Shown: positions 36,262 through 46,539, counted from the stretch's first letter. The stretch: DNA of 64,000 bases from Pseudomonas furukawaii (GCF_002355475.1 NZ_AP014862.1:6119135-6183134); one strand, 5' to 3'. Numbers and translations: made by a program. Notes: generated from the letters alone by a model not told the origin.

Positions 36262-37569
36262 ATGGATAACTCCAGCACCCTGGCTGCCTCCGCAGTACCC
36301 CGTACAACGTCCCAACGCATCAAATCCATTTTCAGCGGCTCGGTCGGCAACCTGGTGGAGTGGTACGACTGGTACGTCTATGCCGCCTTCTCGCTGTACT
36401 TCGCCAAGGCCTTCTTCCCCCAGGGCGACCTGACCGCCCAGCTCCTGAACACCGCCGCGATCTTCGCCGTGGGCTTCCTCATGCGCCCCATCGGCGGCTG
36501 GCTGATGGGCATCTACGCCGACCGCAAGGGCCGCAAGGCCGCGTTGCTGGCTTCGGTCCTGCTGATGTGCTTCGGATCGCTGATCATCGCCCTGACCCCC
36601 AGCTACGAGACCATCGGCATCGCCGCGCCGATCCTGCTGGTGGTCGCACGCCTGCTGCAGGGCCTCTCGGTGGGTGGCGAATACGGCACCTCGGCCACCT
36701 ACCTGTCGGAGATGGCGACCAAGGAGCAACGCGGCTTCTTCTCCAGCTTCCAGTACGTGACGCTGATCTCCGGCCAGCTCATCGCCCTGGCGGTGCTGAT
36801 CGTCCTCCAGCAGACCCTGACCATCGAACAGCTGGAAAGCTGGGGCTGGCGCGTGCCCTTCTTCATCGGCGCCCTGTGCGCGGTAGTAGCGATGTTCCTG
36901 CGTCGCGGCATGGAGGAGACCGAATCCTTCACCCAGAAGAAGGACAAGCCGAAGGAAAGCCTGCTGCGCACCCTCCTGCGCCACCCCAAGGAAGTGCTCA
37001 CCGTGGTCGGCCTGACCATGGGCGGCACCCTGGCCTTCTACACCTACACCACCTACATGCAGAAGTACCTGGTGAACACCGTGGGCATGAGCAAGAACGA
37101 CTCGACCATGATCTCGGCGGCCACCCTGTTCCTCTTCATGCTGCTGCAGCCCATCATCGGCGGGCTCTCCGACAGGATCGGCCGTCGCCCGATCCTGATC
37201 GCCTTCGGCGTCCTCGGCACCCTGTTCACCTACCCGATCCTCAGCACCCTGCACAGCATCCAGACCTGGTGGGGTGCCTTCTTCCTGATCATGGCGGCAC
37301 TGATCATCGTCAGCGGCTACACCTCGATCAACGCGGTGGTGAAGGCCGAGCTGTTCCCGACCGAGATCCGCGCCCTGGGCGTGGGCCTGCCCTACGCGCT
37401 GACCGTGTCCATCTTCGGCGGCACCGCCGAATACGTGGCGTTGTGGTTCAAGAGCATCGGCATGGAAAGCGGCTTCTACTGGTACGTCACCGCCTGCATC
37501 GCCTGCTCGCTGCTGGTGTATGTCTTCATGAAGGACACCCGCACCCATTCCCGCATGAACGAGGACTGA
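36262..37569 (+). CDS. MFS metabolite:H+ symporter, alpha-ketoglutarate/dicarboxylate permease-like
   Basis: A 435-residue 12-segment transporter of the metabolite:H+ symporter branch. Marks are GNLVEWYDWYVYAAFSLYFA at the first segment, RPIGGWLMGIYADRKGRKAALL (the MFS loop 2-3 motif) and LLQGLSVGGEYGTSATYLSEMA. The sequence is close to KgtP/PcaT-like permeases, and to PA5530 of P. aeruginosa as I recall it, whose expression depends on MifS/MifR. I choose the second of two tandem ATGs (36262), 7 bp from GAGG. A sigma-54 promoter and a dyad lie upstream, a terminator downstream. Confidence 0.88.
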   Translation: MDNSSTLAASAVPRTTSQRIKSIFSGSVGNLVEWYDWYVYAAFSLYFAKAFFPQGDLTAQLLNTAAIFAVGFLMRPIGGWLMGIYADRKGRKAALLASVLLMCFGSLIIALTPSYETIGIAAPILLVVARLLQGLSVGGEYGTSATYLSEMATKEQRGFFSSFQYVTLISGQLIALAVLIVLQQTLTIEQLESWGWRVPFFIGALCAVVAMFLRRGMEETESFTQKKDKPKESLLRTLLRHPKEVLTVVGLTMGGTLAFYTYTTYMQKYLVNTVGMSKNDSTMISAATLFLFMLLQPIIGGLSDRIGRRPILIAFGVLGTLFTYPILSTLHSIQTWWGAFFLIMAALIIVSGYTSINAVVKAELFPTEIRALGVGLPYALTVSIFGGTAEYVALWFKSIGMESGFYWYVTACIACSLLVYVFMKDTRTHSRMNED

Positions 37570-37600
37570 GCGCCGGCACACCGCCCCGCGCTTCCACTGA

Positions 37601-37622
37601 CGGGCCCTTCGGGGCCCGTTTT
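37601..37622 (+). terminator. Intrinsic terminator of the MFS permease gene
   Basis: Arms CGGGCCC (37601-37607) and GGGCCCG (37612-37618) around a TTCG tetraloop, followed by TTTT. It lies 31 bp after the stop codon. Confidence 0.88.
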
Positions 37623-37726
37623 CGTTTCAGGCGAACATTCAGCCGGGAGGCATGGGTAACGGGTTGGTGGTCATCACTCCCGCGCCCGCAACTCCAATGA
37701 AATACGGGGGCAAGGCGCAACCCCGC

Positions 37727-37743
37727 CCCGGATTGCATCCGGG
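37727..37743. repeat. REP-like hairpin, second copy
   Basis: CCCGGAT (37727-37733) and ATCCGGG (37737-37743) around TGC, the reverse orientation of the copy at 10379-10398. It lies between the permease terminator and the convergent COG0523 gene. Confidence 0.6.
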
Positions 37744-37773
37744 CTTCCCGATTGCGAGCGACAACGCGCCTGA

Positions 37774-38748
37774 TCAACGCCCGCGCGCCACGCGGCACGC
37801 CGCCAATCCCGCCTTCAATGCCGCCTCGTCCTGGGGCCCGGCGAAGATCAGTTCCAGACGCGAATCCTTGCGCCATTCGCTGGCCAGCCAATGGATGGGC
37901 GCGCCGTCCAGCGCATTGCCCGCGAGCCAGCCGGCATCGGTCCGCAACACCAGCTTGGCGCGCCGCCAGGGCAATCCCGCCAGCCACGCCTGGACACGCT
38001 CCAACTCGAACTCCTGGCTTGGATGCCAGCGCCAGCCCAGGCTCCAACCCTCGGCTGCGGACTGGATCTGGCAGATAGGTTCAGTGGGATTCCTCCACAG
38101 GACGGGAGGTTTATCCACACCTGTTGGTAACCCTCCGTTACCAACAGCTTTTCCACGCTGTGCATGAATGCCGGGGAGTTGCGTGATATCGAGCTTTCCG
38201 TAGCTGGTCCACAGCACCGGAACAGTGGGCAGTTTGGCGACAAGTTGTTCACAGTCGGCGGAATCGAGCTGTTCGGCCTTGTTTAGTAGCACCAGGCCAG
38301 CATTGTCCAGGGCCTGCCGCTGGCTGTCTGGCAGTAGCTGGCCCGCCGCCAGGGCCGCCCCGTCGAGCACCATGACGCTCGGCTGTAACGCCAGGACGTC
38401 CGCCCAAGGGGGTTCCCGTAGCTGGCGAAGCAGTTCGGCAGGGTGTCCAAGTCCGGACGGTTCGATCAGTAGCCGGTCCGGCCTCGCCTTGCGCAGCAAC
38501 CGGGCCAGTCCGACCTGGAAGGGCGTGCCATTGACACAGCAGACGCAACCACCCGCCACCTCGGCGAGGGCGATGCCGTCGTCCGAGCCTGTGAGCAGTG
38601 CCGCGTCCAGGCCGATCTGGCCGAATTCGTTGATCAGCACGGCCCAGCGCTCGTGGGCGGGCCGCTGCGCCAGCAGATGGCGGATCAGGCTGGTCTTGCC
38701 GGCACCCAGCGGGCCGGCGATGAGATGGGTCGGTATATGAGTCAGCAT
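37774..38748 (-). CDS. COG0523 (CobW/ZigA-like) GTPase, first copy
   Basis: A 324-residue G3E-family metallochaperone GTPase. It has Walker A AGPLGAGKTS near residue 12, the metal-binding CxCC in AGGCVCCVNG, the switch region RLLIEPSGLGHP, the base-recognition LLNKAEQ and a CobW C-terminal domain (from about residue 225). These proteins load or deliver zinc or another metal, often under Zur. The ATG at 38748 starts the canonical N-terminus. A linker around residues 200-210 is encoded by a perfect 11-bp stem-loop and carries a DnaA box at 38111-38119. A second COG0523 gene lies 1 kb downstream. Confidence 0.87.
   Translation of the reverse strand: MLTHIPTHLIAGPLGAGKTSLIRHLLAQRPAHERWAVLINEFGQIGLDAALLTGSDDGIALAEVAGGCVCCVNGTPFQVGLARLLRKARPDRLLIEPSGLGHPAELLRQLREPPWADVLALQPSVMVLDGAALAAGQLLPDSQRQALDNAGLVLLNKAEQLDSADCEQLVAKLPTVPVLWTSYGKLDITQLPGIHAQRGKAVGNGGLPTGVDKPPVLWRNPTEPICQIQSAAEGWSLGWRWHPSQEFELERVQAWLAGLPWRRAKLVLRTDAGWLAGNALDGAPIHWLASEWRKDSRLELIFAGPQDEAALKAGLAACRVARGR
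38121..38147. repeat. Perfect 11-bp hairpin inside the COG0523 coding sequence
   Basis: Arms CTGTTGGTAAC (38121-38131) and GTTACCAACAG (38137-38147) around CCTCC. It encodes part of the linker between the GTPase and C-terminal domains. A perfect DnaA box abuts it on one side (38111-38119) and TTTTCCACG follows on the other. Confidence 0.6.
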
Positions 38749-38827
38749 CGGAATAGGGTGCGGCTTCGCAGCCGACCTGCAAAGTCCCGTGCTAGAGTCG
38801 CTCGCGTCATGATTCGGAAACCCTCCC

Positions 38828-39181
38828 ATGCGTTCCTGGTTGCTGCCCCTGCTGATGCTGCTGTCGCTGGATGTCCACGCCGAGGCCTGTGTTGTCCACA
38901 GCCAGGGCCAGGGGCTCGATGTGAAGCTCTGCCAGGAAAACCGTAGCATCCCCACGCAACTCTTCCGTGACGGTTTCTGCAAGCCGGAGATGAAGGGGCA
39001 GCAGGTGGAGGTGACCTATGTGGATAAGTGCCCCACCGGGGCCTTTGGCATCTGCCGCAATGCCCGGATCAGCAACCAGCCCTATCGCCAGGACCTGCAT
39101 TACTACGGCGTGGCGAGCGATGCGCGCTACCTCAGGCCCTTCTGCGAGACCCAGAGCCAGGGGCAGTGGGTCTCGCCCTGA
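38828..39181 (+). CDS. Small secreted Cys-containing hypothetical protein
   Basis: A 117-residue protein with a signal peptide (MRSWLLPLLMLLSLDVHAEA) and a mature part containing five cysteines after the predicted cleavage site. It is divergent from the COG0523 gene with 79 bp between, and abuts the stop of the convergent DUF1826 gene. It sits in a zinc-limitation island, and P. aeruginosa has a gene of similar position as I recall. A DnaA box (39019-39027) lies in its coding sequence. Function unknown. Confidence 0.75.
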   Translation: MRSWLLPLLMLLSLDVHAEACVVHSQGQGLDVKLCQENRSIPTQLFRDGFCKPEMKGQQVEVTYVDKCPTGAFGICRNARISNQPYRQDLHYYGVASDARYLRPFCETQSQGQWVSP

Positions 39182-39825
39182 TCAGGCCAGCCAGTCGAGG
39201 GTCAGCAGCAGGCGGCTTTCCCCGGGTGCAGGCTGCGGGGACCTGTGGATAATCCCTCGCCCTTCATTGCCGAGCCATTTTTCGCCCTTGAACAGTGCCA
39301 CGTGACCGGCCGCCAACTGTTGGTTATCCACAATGCTTGAGGGTTCCGCCTTGGGATCGCCGAGCCTGGCACGGGACATCTCGCCTTCTCGCAGCCATTG
39401 GCTGCCGATACCGGCATAAGTAGTGATCAGGCGCAGGGGCACGTGGTCGACGTGGAAGCGCGGGCACATGGCCTTGTCCAGGCGACGCAGGCGCAACCCG
39501 ATGCGCCGGGCCTCCAGCAGGCAGGCAAAGGCGCGCACCAGCCAGCCTACATCGGCGATGAACCCGGCATGGCCTTCCAGGTCGGCGAAGCCACGCGCAA
39601 GTCCCGACAGATCCGGCTCGCCGTCGGCATCCGCCAACTCCAGGGTCAGGGACTCGGCGAGTGGCTCACCCAACGCGAGCAGGCTGTTGGCGAAGCCCTG
39701 GATGTGCAGCGGCAACTGCCGGCGCCAGATGGCCAGGTTGACCTCGTCACGCAGGGCGTCGCCGAGAGCCGCAGGCGTGTCGCCCTGCACCTGCAACGGC
39801 TGACAGGGTTGCTTGAGGGCCAGCA

Positions 39826-39826
<1 letters not shown>
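39182..39826 (-). CDS. DUF1826 domain protein
   Basis: A 214-residue cytoplasmic protein with the DUF1826 marks CPRFHVDHVPLRLITTYAG (with a Cys and two His that could bind metal) and HVALFKGEKW near the end. The family is usually encoded next to COG0523 GTPases in Zur-regulated groups. Its ATG overlaps the stop of the second COG0523 gene, so the two are coupled. Two perfect DnaA boxes (39244 and 39324) lie in its C-terminal part. Function unknown, probably zinc homeostasis. Confidence 0.83.
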
Positions 39827-41034
<1,208 letters not shown>

Positions 41035-41045
41035 GGGGTTTCCTC

Positions 41046-41465
41046 TCAGGCTTGGCGTTGGTGGCGCTCTCGTTGTTCCTGGCGCTGCTTGGCTTCTATG
41101 CACAGGGTGGCGGTGGGACGGAGCAGCAGGCGACGCAGCCCGATGGGCTCGCCGCTTTCCTCGCACCAGCCGTATTCCCCGCGCGCCAGCCGCTCCAGCG
41201 CCTCGTCGATCTTGTCCAGCAAGCGTTTCTCTCGCTCCAGCAGGCGCAGCTGCCATTGGCGCTGCTCCTCGCGGCTGGCGATGTCAGCGTCGTCGCTGAC
41301 CGATTCGAACTCCCGCAGGGCATGGAAGCCGAGATCGATGCGCTGCCGCAGTTCGTCCCGCTCGGTTTCCAGCAGGTCTCGAAAGAACGCCTGCTGGACG
41401 TCATTCATGTAGTCGTCGGCAGGCTGTGCGAGGAGCTGTTCAGGAGTCAGGCGCGAGGAGGTCAT
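41046..41465 (-). CDS. dksA2: DksA2-like (zinc-independent DksA paralogue)
   Basis: A 139-residue DksA/TraR-family protein that binds RNA polymerase through its secondary channel. The coiled-coil (about 27-95) ends in a tip with DDADIA. The finger region is [12 protein letters not shown] and [12 protein letters not shown], so two of the four zinc-binding cysteines of DksA are replaced by Ser and Ala. That is the arrangement of DksA2, which replaces DksA when zinc is scarce. The gene heads the minus-strand zinc operon and has a Zur-like box just upstream. Confidence 0.85.
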   Translation of the reverse strand: MTSSRLTPEQLLAQPADDYMNDVQQAFFRDLLETERDELRQRIDLGFHALREFESVSDDADIASREEQRQWQLRLLEREKRLLDKIDEALERLARGEYGWCEESGEPIGLRRLLLRPTATLCIEAKQRQEQRERHQRQA

Positions 41466-41491
41466 GATGGTGATCGCTTTGAATTTCGAGA

Positions 41492-41504
41492 GTTATAACA
41501 TAAC
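41492..41504. promoter_or_regulatory. Zur-like box
   Basis: GTTATAACATAAC has GTTAT/ATAAC arms with a 3-bp centre, matching the core of gammaproteobacterial Zur sites. It lies in the 68-bp space between the divergent dksA2-like and folE2 genes and could repress both when zinc is plentiful. Confidence 0.75.
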
Positions 41505-41533
41505 ATTTAGCACCGATTTCAAGAGTCCATCCG

Positions 41534-42427
41534 ATGAACGCCATCTCGCTTCCCGATATCGCCGTCCAGACCCAGTCGGGCTCGTTGCCGCTGGACTGGG
41601 TAGGTATGTGTGGCATCGCACTGCCGGTGAGGCTCGACGGCCAGCGCATCCGTGTCAGCGCTGACGCCGGTGTCAGCCTGGATGATGGCCAGGCCCGGGG
41701 AATACACATGTCGCGCCTGTACCTGGCACTGGAAATGCTGGAAGAGGAGGAGCTGTCCGGCGACCTGATGAGACGGTTGCTGGTGCGATTTCTCGATAGC
41801 CACCGCGCGTTGTCCAGCCGCGCCAGCCTGACATTGCGTGGCGAGGCGCTGCTTGGAAGAGCGGCGCTGGTGAGCCCGCTGAAGGGTTGGAAGGCCTATC
41901 CGTTTGAGGTGCATGCCAGCCTGGAAGGTGAAAGGTTCCACGTGGAACTTCGACTTGAACTGGACTATTCCTCCACCTGCCCCTGCTCGGCGGCATTGGC
42001 CAGGCAGCTGATCCAGCAGCGCTTTGACGATGACTTTCGTGACCGTCCACTGGACCACGAGCGGATCCTGGCCTGGCTCGGCAGCCAGCAGGGCATCGTG
42101 GCGACACCCCATAGCCAGCGCAGTCGCGCGCATCTCAGGGTCCGCTTGGAGCAGGTCGGGACTATCCCCCTCAGGTCCCTGGCCGACCTGGCCGAGCAGG
42201 CCCTGGGCACCCCGGTGCAAACCGCCGTCAAGCGCGTGGACGAGCAGGCCTTCGCCTTGGCCAATGGCCAGAACCTGATGTTCTGCGAGGATGCCGCGAG
42301 GCGCCTCGCTGGGGCACTGCGACAACGCTCGGATGTGCATGGATTCGGCGTCCGGGTCGTCCACGCGGAAAGCCTCCACGCCCACGACGCCGTGGCCGAG
42401 TACCGTTGGAACTACTCGGCCGAATAG
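41534..42427 (+). CDS. folE2: GTP cyclohydrolase FolE2 (type IB)
   Basis: A 297-residue enzyme that opens GTP to start folate synthesis. It belongs to the COG1469 family that can replace the zinc-dependent FolE. Motifs are IHMSRLYLALE with the conserved Glu-rich end, and ELDYSSTCPCSAALARQL with a catalytic Cys. The start follows the divergent dksA2-like gene and a Zur-like box. The 3' end overlaps the convergent cfa gene by 16 bp. A parS-like palindrome lies in its middle. The family is non-zinc, which fits zinc starvation. Confidence 0.9.
   Translation: MNAISLPDIAVQTQSGSLPLDWVGMCGIALPVRLDGQRIRVSADAGVSLDDGQARGIHMSRLYLALEMLEEEELSGDLMRRLLVRFLDSHRALSSRASLTLRGEALLGRAALVSPLKGWKAYPFEVHASLEGERFHVELRLELDYSSTCPCSAALARQLIQQRFDDDFRDRPLDHERILAWLGSQQGIVATPHSQRSRAHLRVRLEQVGTIPLRSLADLAEQALGTPVQTAVKRVDEQAFALANGQNLMFCEDAARRLAGALRQRSDVHGFGVRVVHAESLHAHDAVAEYRWNYSAE
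41934..41949. promoter_or_regulatory. parS-like ParB binding palindrome inside folE2
   Basis: GGTTCCACGTGGAACT contains the perfect 14-bp palindrome GTTCCACGTGGAAC (41935-41948), the core of Pseudomonas parS (TGTTnCACGTGnAACA). It is 13 kb from parAB and 22 kb from the window edge at rpmH, so within the usual origin-proximal zone. The outer bases differ from consensus. Confidence 0.7.
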
Positions 42428-43602
42428 ATATCCCCACGGCTCCAGGGCACCTCATGGGAGCCGTCTGCGCAGGGTTTGGATGCAAGGATCTGGTGGAGGT
42501 TGATCCAGCCCTTCTGGAAGGCATGTGCGCATCCCGCCAGGTACAGCCGCCAGATGCGCAGGGCCTGCTCCGGTACCAGCCGCACAGCCTCCTCAAGCCG
42601 CGCCTCGAGGTTGGCACTCCAGAACTCCAGGGTGCGCGCGTAGTGGAGGCGCAAGCTCTCCACATCCACCACCTCCAGGCCAGACTGGCTGAGCTCGGCG
42701 ACCAGGGTGGCCAGGTGGGGCAGCTCGCCATGCGGGAACACGTAACGATGGATGAAGTCACCGGCGCCTCGCCCGACGGGCCGACCGTCCGGATGCTTGG
42801 CGGTGATGCCGTGATTCATCACCAGGCCTCCCGCGCGCACCGCACCGAACAGCTTCTGGCAATAGATCGCGAGGTTGCCGTGACCGACGTGCTCGACCAT
42901 GCCGACGCTGACCACCTTGTCGAAACGGCCATCCTGGGGCAGGTCCCGATAATCCAGCAGGGTCAGTTCGACCTGGCCTTCCAAGCCCTCGTCCCGCACC
43001 CGCTCCCGGGCCAACTGCAGCTGTTCACGACTCAGGGTGATGCCGAAGACCCGGGCCCCGTACTCCCGCGCCGCGAATCGGGACAGGCCGCCCCAGCCAC
43101 AGCCCACATCCAGCAGGTAATCCCCCTCGGCGAGCCGGAGCTTGCGACAGAGGTGGTGCAGTTTGGCCTGTTGCGCGCTCTCCAGGTCCTCGGTTCCCGT
43201 GGGGTAATAGGCGCAGGAGTAGATCATGTCGCGGTCGAGCCAGAGTCGGTAGAAGTCGTTGGACAGGTCGTAGTGATAGGAGATGGCGGCGGCGTCCGTG
43301 GCCTTGTCGTGGGCACGATAGTCGGGAGACGCCCCATCCTCGTCACCCAGTACGGCCTCGCTGAGTGCAGCGCCCACCCGGATCACCTCGAGGATGGGGC
43401 CACTGAGGTCCAGCCGGCCTTCGACATAGGCCGCCCCCAGCGAATCCAGGCTGGGATTTGCCAGCAACGCCACGAGGCTGGGGTCCTTCACCGTCATGGT
43501 CACCGTGGGATCGGGACCGAGGTCGATCTCCTTGCCATCCCAGAGACGCAGCCGCAGCGGCAATCGCAGTTCACGAAGGACCGGGGGAAGTTGCGCGAGC
43601 AT
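42412..43602 (-). CDS. cfa: Cyclopropane-fatty-acyl-phospholipid synthase family protein
   Basis: A 396-residue SAM-dependent enzyme that adds a methylene bridge to unsaturated acyl chains of membrane phospholipids. It has the SAM motif DVGCGWGGLSRFAAREYG, followed by GITLSREQLQLARERV and the catalytic region EHVGHGN. YDLSNDFYRLWLDRDMIYSCAYY before it is typical of CFA synthases. There is an N-terminal domain of about 95 residues. It ends inside the 3' end of convergent folE2 (16-bp overlap). Growth-phase control is known for such genes, but no promoter is identified here. Confidence 0.88.
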   Translation of the reverse strand: MLAQLPPVLRELRLPLRLRLWDGKEIDLGPDPTVTMTVKDPSLVALLANPSLDSLGAAYVEGRLDLSGPILEVIRVGAALSEAVLGDEDGASPDYRAHDKATDAAAISYHYDLSNDFYRLWLDRDMIYSCAYYPTGTEDLESAQQAKLHHLCRKLRLAEGDYLLDVGCGWGGLSRFAAREYGARVFGITLSREQLQLARERVRDEGLEGQVELTLLDYRDLPQDGRFDKVVSVGMVEHVGHGNLAIYCQKLFGAVRAGGLVMNHGITAKHPDGRPVGRGAGDFIHRYVFPHGELPHLATLVAELSQSGLEVVDVESLRLHYARTLEFWSANLEARLEEAVRLVPEQALRIWRLYLAGCAHAFQKGWINLHQILASKPCADGSHEVPWSRGDIYSAE

Positions 43603-43764
43603 CGAATCGCCTCCTTTACCAAGGACACTGGAAAAGGTAGATCAAACCGGGCCGTTGTCAGGCTATCCACCCGATAGAGGCCCCCGATTCGAGCCCCCTT
43701 GAAGGTCTAGACCTCCTGCTCAGCGTATCGATCCAACGCCGTTCGTGCCGGTGACACATACGAT

Positions 43765-43786
43765 AACGGCGCCCTCGGGCGCCGTT
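43765..43786 (-). terminator. Hairpin after glmS, probable terminator
   Basis: Arms AACGGCGCCC (43765-43774) and GGGCGCCGTT (43777-43786) lie 18 bp downstream of the glmS stop on the minus strand. The base run after it is only weakly U-rich (TTATCGTAT), so efficiency is uncertain. Confidence 0.55.
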
Positions 43787-43803
43787 GATCGAAGGTCCAG
43801 GCC

Positions 43804-45639
43804 TTATTCCACGGTCACGGACTTGGCCAGGTTGCGCGGCTGGTCGACGTCCGTGCCCTTGAGCACGGCCACGTAGTAGGACAGCAGTTGCAGCGGGATG
43901 GTGTAGAGGATCGGCGCGAGGGCGTCACCGATATGGGGCATGGCCACCACATGGGTGCCCTCGCCATTGTCGATGCCCGCCTCGCGGTCGGCGAAGACGA
44001 TCAACTCACCGCCACGGGCACGCACTTCCTGGAGGTTGGACTTGAGCTTTTCCACCAGCTCGTTGTTCGGCGCCACGGTCACCACCGGCATGTCGGCGTC
44101 CACGAGGGCCAGGGGGCCGTGCTTGAGTTCGCCGGCAGGGTAGGCCTCTGCATGGATGTAGGAGATCTCCTTGAGCTTCAGGGAGCCCTCCATGGCCACG
44201 GGGTACTGGGCACCGCGACCGAGGAACAGGGTGTGGTTCTTCTCGGCGAACAACTCCGCCACCTTCTCCACGGTCTTGTCCATGGCCAGGGCCTCGCCCA
44301 GCCGCGTGGGCAGGCGACGCAGCTCTTCCACCAGATCGGCTTCGACGCCTGCGGCCAGGGTACCGCGCACCTGTCCCAGGGACAGGGTGAGCAGCATCAG
44401 GGACACCAGCTGGGTGGTGAAGGCCTTGGTGGAGGCGACGCCGATCTCCGGCCCCGCCAGGGTCAGCAGGGTGAGATCGGATTCGCGCACCAGGGAGCTG
44501 GTGCCGACGTTGCAGATGGCCAGGCTGGCCAGGTAGCCCAGCTCCTTGGCGTTGCGCAGGGCAGCGAGGGTGTCGGCGGTTTCGCCGGACTGGGAGATGG
44601 TGACGAAAAGGGTGTCCGGCTGTACCACCACCTTGCGGTAGCGGAACTCGCTGGCCACTTCGATCTGGCAGGGAATGCCCGCCAGGCCTTCCAGCCAGTA
44701 ACGGGCCACCATGCCGGCGTGGTAGCTGGTGCCGCAGGCGACGATCTGAACGTTGCGCACCTTGGCGAACAGCTCGGCGGCGCGCGGACCGAAGGCGTTC
44801 ACCAGGACATGGTCATCACCCAGGCGGCCTTCCAGGGTGCGCTGCACAACCTTGGGCTGCTCATGGATCTCCTTGAGCATGAAGTGGCGGTACTCGCCCT
44901 TGTCGGCGGCTTCCGCACCTTCGTGGTACTGCACCTGTTCACGCTGCACGGCCTGGCCGGCCTGGTCCCAGATCTTCACGCTGTCACGACGGATCTCGGC
45001 GATATCGCCTTCTTCCAGATAGATGAAGCGGTCGGTCACCTGGCGCAGGGCCAACTGGTCGGAGGCGAGGAAGTTCTCCCCGAGGCCCAGGCCGATCACC
45101 AGTGGACTGCCACTTCGAGCCGCCAGCAAGCGGTCGGGCTGGGCCGCACTGATCACTGCAAGGCCATAGGCACCGTGCAGTTCGGCGACAGCGGCCTTCA
45201 GCGCGTCAGCCAGGTCAGGCAGCTCCTTCAGCTTGTGGTTCAGCAGGTGGACGATGACCTCGGTATCGGTGTCCGAGGTGAAGGCATAGCCCAGGCCCTT
45301 CAGCTGCTCGCGCAAGGCTTCGTGGTTCTCGATGATGCCGTTGTGCACCACGGCCAGCGCCTGGCCGGAGAAGTGCGGGTGGGCATTGCGCTCGCAAGGG
45401 GCACCGTGGGTAGCCCAGCGGGTGTGGGCGATGCCGAGGCGGCCCAGCAGGGGGCCTTCGACCAGGCCCTGCTCGAGTTCGCTGACCTTGCCTGCGCGGC
45501 GGCAGCGGTCCAGCATACCTTCCTGGGTGAAGACCGCCACACCGGCGCTGTCGTAGCCACGGTATTCAAGGCGCTTCAGGCCTTCGACCAGGATGGGGGT
45601 GATATTACGCTCGGCAATGGCGCCAACGATGCCACACAT
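43804..45639 (-). CDS. glmS: Glutamine--fructose-6-phosphate aminotransferase (isomerizing)
   Basis: A 611-residue enzyme making glucosamine 6-phosphate from fructose 6-phosphate and glutamine. The N-terminal class II amidotransferase has the catalytic Cys2 (MCGIVGAI), [11 protein letters not shown] and HTRWATHG; two SIS domains carry [13 protein letters not shown] and the C-terminal end [13 protein letters not shown] with the catalytic Lys. It feeds GlmU and cell-wall precursors. It is 15 bp from the DeoR-family gene upstream and shares its direction. I do not see a glmS ribozyme, as expected for a gammaproteobacterium. Confidence 0.97.
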   Translation of the reverse strand: MCGIVGAIAERNITPILVEGLKRLEYRGYDSAGVAVFTQEGMLDRCRRAGKVSELEQGLVEGPLLGRLGIAHTRWATHGAPCERNAHPHFSGQALAVVHNGIIENHEALREQLKGLGYAFTSDTDTEVIVHLLNHKLKELPDLADALKAAVAELHGAYGLAVISAAQPDRLLAARSGSPLVIGLGLGENFLASDQLALRQVTDRFIYLEEGDIAEIRRDSVKIWDQAGQAVQREQVQYHEGAEAADKGEYRHFMLKEIHEQPKVVQRTLEGRLGDDHVLVNAFGPRAAELFAKVRNVQIVACGTSYHAGMVARYWLEGLAGIPCQIEVASEFRYRKVVVQPDTLFVTISQSGETADTLAALRNAKELGYLASLAICNVGTSSLVRESDLTLLTLAGPEIGVASTKAFTTQLVSLMLLTLSLGQVRGTLAAGVEADLVEELRRLPTRLGEALAMDKTVEKVAELFAEKNHTLFLGRGAQYPVAMEGSLKLKEISYIHAEAYPAGELKHGPLALVDADMPVVTVAPNNELVEKLKSNLQEVRARGGELIVFADREAGIDNGEGTHVVAMPHIGDALAPILYTIPLQLLSYYVAVLKGTDVDQPRNLAKSVTVE

Positions 45640-45654
45640 GGCTGTTCTCCTTTA

Positions 45655-46422
45655 TCAATCAATGCTCGCGCAGATCAGCTTGATCCCACGCGCGGCTATC
45701 TGTTCGCGCGCATCGAGGGCGAGGCGCTCATCGGTTATCAGGGTGTGGATGCTGCTCCACGGCAGCTCCAGGTTCGGAATACGACGTCCCAGCTTGTCTG
45801 CCTCGGCCATCACGATCACTTCCCGGGCCACTTCCGCCATGACGCGGGACAGGCCCAGGAGCTCGTTGAAGGTGGTGGTACCGCGGTCGAGGTCGATGCC
45901 GTCGGCGCCGATGAACAACTGGTCGAAGTCGTAGGATCGCAGCACCTGCTCTGCCACCTGGCCCTGGAAGGACTCGGAGTGGGGATCCCAGGTGCCGCCG
46001 GTCATCAGCAGTACCGGTTCGTGCTCCAGCTCACGCAGGGCGTTGGCCACGCTGAGGGAATTGGTCATGACCACCAGGCCGGGCTTGTGGCCCAGTTCCG
46101 GAATCATCGCCGCCGTGGTGCTGCCACTGTCGATGATGATCCGTGCGTGCTCGCGGATGCAGCCGACGGCGGCGCGGGCGATGGCCTGCTTGTAGCGGGA
46201 AACCGGCTGGCTGGCCTCGACCATGAACTCCTGCGGGACGGGTACGGCGCCCCCATAGCGACGCAACAGCAGGCCGTTGGCCTCCAGGGCGGCGAGGTCC
46301 TTGCGGATGGTCACTTCCGAGGTGGCGAAGGCCTTGGCCAGGGCGTCGACGCTGACCTCCCCCTGCTCGGCGAGCAAGGCGAGGATGGCATGGCGGCGCT
46401 GGGGTGTATTGCGCTTCGACAT
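45655..46422 (-). CDS. glmR: DeoR-family transcriptional regulator (GlmR)
   Basis: A 255-residue DeoR-type repressor. An N-terminal helix-turn-helix (HAILALLAEQGEVSVDALAKAFATSEVTIRKDLAALEANGLL, about residues 12-52) is followed by a DeoR C-terminal sensor with IDSGSTTAAMIPEL and ADKLGRR. It is encoded between glmU and glmS and likely senses an amino-sugar phosphate to control glmS. A glmU terminator lies upstream of its promoter. Confidence 0.88.
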   Translation of the reverse strand: MSKRNTPQRRHAILALLAEQGEVSVDALAKAFATSEVTIRKDLAALEANGLLLRRYGGAVPVPQEFMVEASQPVSRYKQAIARAAVGCIREHARIIIDSGSTTAAMIPELGHKPGLVVMTNSLSVANALRELEHEPVLLMTGGTWDPHSESFQGQVAEQVLRSYDFDQLFIGADGIDLDRGTTTFNELLGLSRVMAEVAREVIVMAEADKLGRRIPNLELPWSSIHTLITDERLALDAREQIAARGIKLICASID

Positions 46423-46489
46423 CTCGCAAGTTTCGATTCGAAAGAAAAAGTTGGCGAATCAAAACTCAACGAAGCTTATGCGTCAAGGC

Positions 46490-46521
46490 TGAAAACGACA
46501 AAAGGCGGCCGGGGCCGCCTT
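46490..46521 (-). terminator. Terminator of glmU
   Basis: On the minus strand, AAGGCGGC and GCCGCCTT arms (46502-46521) around CCGG are followed by TTTTGTCGTTTTC (complement of 46490-46502). A perfect DnaA box (46528-46536) lies between the glmU stop and this hairpin. Confidence 0.85.
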
Positions 46522-46539
46522 CTGGAGTTATCCACAGGC

